Assembly: GCA_902464015.1 (NCBI GenBank)
Contig: CABQHM010000006.1
Location: forward strand, 1-64,000
Direction of reading: 5' to 3'
From: an uncultured Coriobacteriales bacterium
Lineage (GTDB): Bacteria; Actinomycetota; Coriobacteriia; Coriobacteriales; UMGS124
DNA: 64,000 nt
The translations under genes and the position numbers were made by a program. Below, piece by piece: positions 59,286-64,000 of the stretch; the stretch's first letter is position 1, and each line of letters starts with the position of its first letter. The notes under the pieces are model-generated. The model was not told where the DNA came from. It was given only the letters and a program-made list of their open reading frames with translations, and made no database searches.

Positions 59286-60332
59286 ATGAGCGAGATCGAG
59301 AAGAAGGACCTGGACTGGGCAAACCTGTCCTTTGCCTATATGCCCACCGACTACAGCTACGTCTGCAACTACAAGGACGGCCAGTGGGAGGAGGGTGGCC
59401 TCACGCGCGACCACTCCATCACGCTGAGCGAGTGCGCGGGCATCTTCCATTACTGCCAGGAAGTCTTCGAGGGCCTCAAGGCCTATACCACCAAGGACGG
59501 CCGCATCGTCTGCTTCCGCCCCGACATGAACGCCAAGCGCATGCACGACTCGGCTGAGCGTCTCTGCATGCCCGCCTTCCCCGAGGACAAGTTCGTGGAG
59601 GCCGTCAAGCAGGTCGTGGCCGCCAACGCCGCTTGGGTCCCGCCGTACGGCTCGGGCGCCACGCTGTACGTGCGTCCCTTCATGATCGCTTCCGGCGAGG
59701 TCATCGGCGTCAAGCCCGCCACCGAGTACCAGTTCCGCATTCTCGTGACCCCCGTGGGCCCCTACTTCAAGGGCGGCGACACCTCCGTTGCCATCACGGT
59801 CTCCGACTACGACCGCGCTGCGCCTCACGGCACCGGCAACATCAAGGCCGGCCTCAACTACGCCATGAGCCTCTATCCGCATGAGAAGGCCCATGCCGAG
59901 GGCTATGCCGAGAACCTCTACCTCGACCCCGCCTCGCGCACCTATGTCGAGGAGACCGGCGGCGCAAACATCCTGCTCGTCGACCGCGAGGGCAACCTCG
60001 TCGTGCCCCAGTCGCACTCCGACTCCATCCTGCCCTCCATCACGCGCCGCTCGCTCGTGGCCCTCGGCCGCGACGTCATGGGCCTCAACGTCATCGAGCG
60101 TCCCGTCAAGTTCTCCGAGCTTCAGGCCGGCGACTTCGTCGAGTGCGGCATGTGCGGCACCGCTGCCGTCATCTCGCCTGTGGCTCGCATCCACAGCCAT
60201 GAGGGCGACATCGAGTTCCCCGCTTCGCAGGACGGCTGCGGCCCTGTGCTCAAGAAGCTCCGCGCCGAGCTCGCCGGCATCCAGGCCTGCGACATCGAGG
60301 GGCCCGAGGGCTGGGTCTGCGTGGTCTGCTAG
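59286..60332 (+). CDS. ilvE: branched-chain amino acid aminotransferase
   Basis: PLP enzyme for the last step of Val, Leu and Ile synthesis, or first step of their breakdown. 348 residues, the longer class (EC 2.6.1.42 type II, fold IV). FHYCQEVFEGLKAY and RIVCFRPDMNAKRM are typical; the PLP Lys is in GNIKAGLNYAMSL; EETGGANILLVDREGNLVVPQS is split, followed by SILPSITRRSL. ATG at 59286 has AAGAGGAG; an upstream extension of 18 codons has none. Single gene between repeats and a terminator. Confidence 0.94.
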   Translation: MSEIEKKDLDWANLSFAYMPTDYSYVCNYKDGQWEEGGLTRDHSITLSECAGIFHYCQEVFEGLKAYTTKDGRIVCFRPDMNAKRMHDSAERLCMPAFPEDKFVEAVKQVVAANAAWVPPYGSGATLYVRPFMIASGEVIGVKPATEYQFRILVTPVGPYFKGGDTSVAITVSDYDRAAPHGTGNIKAGLNYAMSLYPHEKAHAEGYAENLYLDPASRTYVEETGGANILLVDREGNLVVPQSHSDSILPSITRRSLVALGRDVMGLNVIERPVKFSELQAGDFVECGMCGTAAVISPVARIHSHEGDIEFPASQDGCGPVLKKLRAELAGIQACDIEGPEGWVCVVC

Positions 60333-60357
60333 TCGCACCTTTTTCTCAGCACGTTGC

Positions 60358-60386
60358 GGAGCCGTCCAGATTGGGCGGCTCCTTTC
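60358..60386 (+). terminator. intrinsic terminator after ilvE
   Basis: GGAGCCGTCC pairs with GGGCGGCTCC (one T-G pair) around AGATT, then TTTCG. Confidence 0.7.
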
Positions 60387-60399
60387 GTTATGTAATGTG

Positions 60400-60405
60400 T
60401 ACAAT
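60400..60405 (+). promoter_or_regulatory. candidate -10 box for the acyl-CoA ligase
   Basis: TACAAT in the A/T-rich stretch after the ilvE terminator, 38 bases before the ATG. Confidence 0.4.
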
Positions 60406-60443
60406 TACGCACAACGAGTCCCTTCAATTATGTGAGGTTCGCA

Positions 60444-62081
60444 ATGCCGATTACCGACTTCCTGCGGCGCAACGCCCATGACTATGCAGACGAGGTCGCC
60501 CTTGTCGAGATCAACCCTGAGATTCAGGAGCTCGATCACGCGACGTGGCGCGACTACAGCCTCGTCCAAAGCACCTGCATGCAGCCGTACCGCAGGCAGA
60601 TTACCTGGAGTGTCTTCGACGAGAAGGCAAATCGCTTTGCCAACCTACTGCTCAGTCGTGGCGTGAAGAAGGGCGACAAGGTCGCAATCCTTCTCATGAA
60701 CTGCCTCGAGTACCTGCCCATCTTCTTTGGCGTGCTCAAGAGCGGCGCAACGGTGGTTCCGCTCAACTTCCGCTATACCGCCGAGGAGATTGAGTACTGC
60801 GTCGATTTAGCCGACGTCGACATCCTTGTCTTCGGCCCGCAGTTCACTGGCCGCATCGAGCAAATCGAGCCGCGCGTTTCTAAGAACCGCCTGCTGTTCT
60901 ATGTCGGCAACGACTGTCCAACCTTTGCCGAGAGCTACAACGAGCTCACCGCTAATATGCCCAGCTCCGACCCCTTTGTGCCTGTCACGGAGTACGAGGA
61001 CGCCGCCATCTACTTCTCGAGTGGCACCACCGGCTTCCCCAAGGCCATCCTGCACAACCATGAGAGCCTCACGCAGGCGGCGCAGATGGAGCAGAAGCAC
61101 CACGGGCAGACCCACGACGACGTGTTTCTGTGCATCCCGCCGCTGTACCACACCGGTGCCGCCATGCACTGGCTGGGCAGTCTCATCTGCGGTGGCAAGG
61201 GTGTGCTCCTGCGCGGCGTGACCCCCAAGGCCATCTTCGACGCCATCAGCTCGGAGCGGTGCACCATCGTGTGGCTGCTTGTGCCGTGGGCCCAAGACAT
61301 CCTCCTTGCCATCGAGGAAGGTGCCATCAAGCTTGAGGATTACAAGCTCGACCAGTGGCGTCTCATGCACATCGGTGCCCAGCCGGTTCCCAAGAGCCTC
61401 ATCAAGAAGTGGAAGTCGATTTTCCCGCATCATCAGTACGATACCAACTACGGCCTGTCCGAGTCCACGGGCCCGGGCTGCGTGCACCTGGGCGTGGAGA
61501 ACATCGACCACGTGGGCGCCATCGGCGTGCCCGGCTACAACTGGGATGTCAAGATCATCGACTCGCACGGCGAGCCGGTGGCAAAGGGCGAGGTCGGCGA
61601 GCTGTGCGTCAAGGGTCCGGGTGTCATGACCTGCTACTACAACAACCCCAAGGCCACCGCCGAGTCGCTGCAGAACGGCTGGCTGCTCACCGGCGACATG
61701 GCGCGTCAGGACGAGGACGGCTTCTACTGGCTTGTCGACCGCAAGAAGGACGTCGTCATCTCGGGTGGCGAGAACATCTACCCCGTGCAGATCGAGGACT
61801 TCCTCTCGGCCAACCCTGCAGTGAAGGACGTCGCGGTCATCGGCCTGCCCGACGAGCGTCTGGGCGAGATCTGCGCCGCCATCATCGAGCTCAAGCCCGA
61901 GTACACCGACACCACCGTCGAGGACATCAACGAGTACTGCCTCGACCTGCCTCGTTACAAGCGTCCGCGCAAGATTATCTTCGCCGACGTTCCGCGCAAC
62001 CCCACGGGCAAGATCGAAAAGCCCGTGTTGCGTCAGCGCTACGGGGCCGAGCAGCTTGTTGACCGCGAGAACCACGCATAA
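60444..62081 (+). CDS. AMP-dependent acyl-CoA synthetase/ligase
   Basis: Activates a carboxylic acid to its CoA thioester through an acyl-adenylate. 545 residues, class I adenylate-forming family. A3 motif YFSSGTTGFPKAILHNH (P-loop like), A5 YDTNYGLSESTGPG, A7 GWLLTGDMARQDEDGFYWLVDR (split) and A8 RKKDVVISGGENIYPVQIED; A10 Lys in PRNPTGKIEKPVLR. Substrate is not clear: medium-chain fatty, aromatic and bile acid ligases share this layout. A 15-residue insert near 28-48 (HATWRDYSLVQSTCMQPYRR) is not in most relatives I know. ATG at 60444 follows TGAGGTTCGCA; GTG at 60432 is a weaker choice. Confidence 0.9.
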   Translation: MPITDFLRRNAHDYADEVALVEINPEIQELDHATWRDYSLVQSTCMQPYRRQITWSVFDEKANRFANLLLSRGVKKGDKVAILLMNCLEYLPIFFGVLKSGATVVPLNFRYTAEEIEYCVDLADVDILVFGPQFTGRIEQIEPRVSKNRLLFYVGNDCPTFAESYNELTANMPSSDPFVPVTEYEDAAIYFSSGTTGFPKAILHNHESLTQAAQMEQKHHGQTHDDVFLCIPPLYHTGAAMHWLGSLICGGKGVLLRGVTPKAIFDAISSERCTIVWLLVPWAQDILLAIEEGAIKLEDYKLDQWRLMHIGAQPVPKSLIKKWKSIFPHHQYDTNYGLSESTGPGCVHLGVENIDHVGAIGVPGYNWDVKIIDSHGEPVAKGEVGELCVKGPGVMTCYYNNPKATAESLQNGWLLTGDMARQDEDGFYWLVDRKKDVVISGGENIYPVQIEDFLSANPAVKDVAVIGLPDERLGEICAAIIELKPEYTDTTVEDINEYCLDLPRYKRPRKIIFADVPRNPTGKIEKPVLRQRYGAEQLVDRENHA

Positions 62082-62098
62082 AGGGATAGGGGAGCGAC

Positions 62099-62440
62099 GT
62101 GCGCGACTTTGCAACCTTTGAGACGTACGACTTCGCGTTTCGCTGCCTGGACGAGGAGGGCGTCATGTGTCGCTACGACGCCCTCCTGTCTTTCTCCCTT
62201 GAGGAGTCGGGCCCCATCTACCTCGTGTACACCGACCTCGTGAGCGACGAAGCGGGCGAGGAGGCAATGTACGCCTCGGTCGTGGTCGACCCCGAGCAGG
62301 TGAGGGCGGCCCAGTACGCCGTGGAGCACGGCATGACGCCGAAGAAGCCCCCCGTCGTCGACTTGGTCGACATAGAAGAGGACCTCAAGCCCATGGTGCT
62401 CGAGGTCCTCGACGAGGTGCTTGCTGACGAAGAGGGCTAA
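62099..62440 (+). CDS. DUF1292-family small protein
   Basis: Conserved protein of unknown function, 113 residues, strongly acidic. Core resembles DUF1292/YrzB: FRCLDEEGVMCRYDALLSF and YLVYTDLVSDEAGEEAMYAS. The tail (about 80-113) is Asp/Glu-rich (DIEEDLKPMVLEVLDEVLAD). GTG start, with AGGGGAG as a good ribosome-binding site 4 bases upstream. It lies 17 bases after the ligase gene and is probably co-transcribed. Confidence 0.8.
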   Translation: MRDFATFETYDFAFRCLDEEGVMCRYDALLSFSLEESGPIYLVYTDLVSDEAGEEAMYASVVVDPEQVRAAQYAVEHGMTPKKPPVVDLVDIEEDLKPMVLEVLDEVLADEEG

Positions 62441-62482
62441 GTCGCCCCTTCTTGTGTAAAAGAGCCGCGGAGCCCTTTGGGG

Positions 62483-64000
62483 TTACCCGATGCGTTCGAA
62501 GAGATGGCCGCTTGTCGCGCTAGCAGCGCGGGGGGCGGCCATCTTGCCGTTGCGGACGGCATCGAGGGCGGCCTTCACGTGATGCACGGCGTCGGCTGTC
62601 TCCTGGGGGCTGTCGCACAGGCGGCAGTCCACGCCGAAGCGGCTAACGCCGCAGCGCATGAGCTCGGCCATCTGCGGCGTGGCGTCGAGAACCTCAGCCT
62701 GCCACACGCCGGCACGACCCAGGGCGTCGGAGGTCACGATGCTCGGGCGGTCGAACTCGTCGCGCATCTCGAGCTTGAGCGAGCGACGTGCGCACGTCGC
62801 GCAGGTCTTGGAGCAGTCGCCCATGCTCTGCAGCATGCAGTGCTCGCAGGTCATGGTGCGGATGTGTCCCCAGACCTTCATGCCGAGTTCAAGCTCGCTC
62901 GTCGCGGCGAGCTGGGAAATCTCGAGCAGGTCGAGCTCGCAGGAGAGCCATGCACCCGTGACGCCGTGCGCTGCCATGAACTCGAAGGCGGGGGCGTTGT
63001 GCAGCTCCATCTCGTCGGTAAGCCAGATGTCGGCCTTGCCCGTGTGCGCTTCCTCGAGCCAAGAGACGTTTGAGACGGCAATCTCACGGGCGCCCGTCAG
63101 GTCGAGGTCGTCCACTGCCGCGTGGTCGGCTGTGCGTGCGACGGCGGGCAGGATGCAGATGACGCCGTCGGGCCACGCCGCGTCGGTCTGACCAGGGGCA
63201 TCCGTGCGCCTGCGGGCGCTGCTTGCCGGGCCAAGAGCCAGGTCGATGGCCGAGACATAGACGAGGTCGGCTCCGGCCTCGAGTGCCGCCTGGGCATCCT
63301 CGGGAGTGGTCACGTGGGCGCAGAGCTTGGCCTGCGAGGGGTCGCAGGCGCCGCGCCTTTTGCGTGCGCTGAGGCTTAAGGGGGCGGGTGCCGTCGAGAG
63401 CTCGCCGTCCGTCCAGGGCTTCAGAATCTCGTCTTTGAGCGCCCGCACAGCCTCGGCGCGCACGGCGTGCACGGCCGAAAACGACATGCCGACGCCTTCG
63501 TCCATCTCGATATCCCAGCTGGCAGCTTCAAAGGGGCTGGTGCCAAAGCGTCCCACGTGCTCGCGCAGGTCCTCCTCGCTCACGGCTCGGCTGCGGGCCG
63601 CCTCCACGCAGAACCCCGCGGCGCGTGCGCACACGACGTCGCGTCCCATGTCGGGATGGGCGTCTCCGGCGCGCGTCTCAAGCTCGACGGTGAAAGGCTC
63701 GCCGAGGCGCGCAATGACATGCACGTGCACCGCACGCTTGCGGGGCCAGGCACGTGCGGCGAACTCGCGGGCCTGCGTCATGCCGTGCTCGCTGCGGATG
63801 ACGCGCACATCGCAGCCGGCGCCCATGGCGCGCGGCAAGTCGAGCGCGAGCTGAGTGGGTCCGTCGGTCGTGCGCGGGCAGGGTGCCGTCACATAGTCGT
63901 CGAAGTTGTCGGGGTTGCGAATCTCGAGAAGGTCGCCAACTCCTACAGGTTCGGTGAGGTCGGCGATGGCCTTCTTGCCTTTTGCCTGGATGATGCAGCC
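62483..64000 (-). CDS. U32-family peptidase/collagenase-like protein, 5' end cut off
   Basis: The reading frame stays open to the right edge with no stop, so the start lies outside; at least 505 residues are present. The C-terminal part shows the U32 layout: KLCAHVTTPEDAQAALEAGADLVYVSA (split), WLTDEMELHNAPAFEFM, then GAWLSCELDLLEI and GHIRTMTCEHCMLQSM, with Cys clusters CEHCM, CSKTCATCARR and CRLCDS that may bind an Fe-S cluster. Related U32 proteins (RlhA, TrhP) hydroxylate rRNA or tRNA with prephenate, others act as peptidases; the role here is open. The segment just before GTG at 63892 (KGKKAIADLTEPVGVGDLLEI, split) is continuous with it, so that GTG is not the start. Confidence 0.85.
   Translation of the reverse strand, partial: GCIIQAKGKKAIADLTEPVGVGDLLEIRNPDNFDDYVTAPCPRTTDGPTQLALDLPRAMGAGCDVRVIRSEHGMTQAREFAARAWPRKRAVHVHVIARLGEPFTVELETRAGDAHPDMGRDVVCARAAGFCVEAARSRAVSEEDLREHVGRFGTSPFEAASWDIEMDEGVGMSFSAVHAVRAEAVRALKDEILKPWTDGELSTAPAPLSLSARKRRGACDPSQAKLCAHVTTPEDAQAALEAGADLVYVSAIDLALGPASSARRRTDAPGQTDAAWPDGVICILPAVARTADHAAVDDLDLTGAREIAVSNVSWLEEAHTGKADIWLTDEMELHNAPAFEFMAAHGVTGAWLSCELDLLEISQLAATSELELGMKVWGHIRTMTCEHCMLQSMGDCSKTCATCARRSLKLEMRDEFDRPSIVTSDALGRAGVWQAEVLDATPQMAELMRCGVSRFGVDCRLCDSPQETADAVHHVKAALDAVRNGKMAAPRAASATSGHLFERIG

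Overview
The window is a dense stretch of chromosome from a high-GC actinobacterium. Most likely it is an anaerobic gut-type member of the Coriobacteriia. Supporting signs are the G/C-ending codons, S1 with four S1 domains, type III glutamine synthetase, family II pyrophosphatase, QueH rather than QueG, heavy molybdenum-cofactor investment, a flavinylation-type FMN-binding domain and a sortase-type surface protein with InlB B-repeats. I cannot fix the genus. No rRNA, tRNA, CRISPR array, insertion sequence or prophage was seen. Both edge genes are cut: thrS loses its 3' part on the left and a U32 peptidase loses its 5' part on the right.

Layout. 1-5 kb: thrS (minus), rpsA, a SpoU/TrmH RNA methyltransferase, coaE. 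4.4-11 kb: molybdenum module mobB, moeA, mog and modABC. 11-16 kb: uvrB (minus), moaA, moaC, Mrp/ApbC. 16-19 kb: two FAD-dependent oxidoreductases, the second behind a possible RNA switch. 19-26 kb: uvrA, ybaK, murJ, ABC-F ATPase. 26-29 kb: fumC and malic enzyme. 29-34 kb (minus): a surface repeat protein and glnA type III, separated by tandem structured hairpins. 34-39 kb: polA, an EamA transporter, a universal stress protein, uppP. 39-45 kb: a SWIM/SNF2 helicase divergent from pcrA. 45-49.6 kb: membrane-anchored hydrolase, ppaC, queH, queA. 49.7-58.3 kb: a seven-gene cluster with every shikimate step plus the Phe and Tyr branches, including AroB-AroA and AroE-AroK fusions. 58.4-64 kb: pyrE, ilvE, an acyl-CoA ligase, a DUF1292 protein and the U32 peptidase.

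How the genes work together. Molybdate enters through ModABC; MoaA and MoaC begin pterin synthesis, Mog and MoeA insert the metal, and MobB assists dinucleotide cofactor formation. No moaE, moaD or molybdoenzyme lies in the window. The most unusual protein is the predicted molybdate-binding protein: it has a Tat signal and a C-terminal FMN_bind domain with an SGAT motif, so it is probably a covalently flavinylated solute-binding protein. Its permease partner carries an extra extracytoplasmic domain of about 200 residues. The other leading candidates for new biology are RNA-level: mutually exclusive hairpins over the ribosome-binding site of a flavoprotein gene, and two tandem covarying hairpins after glnA.
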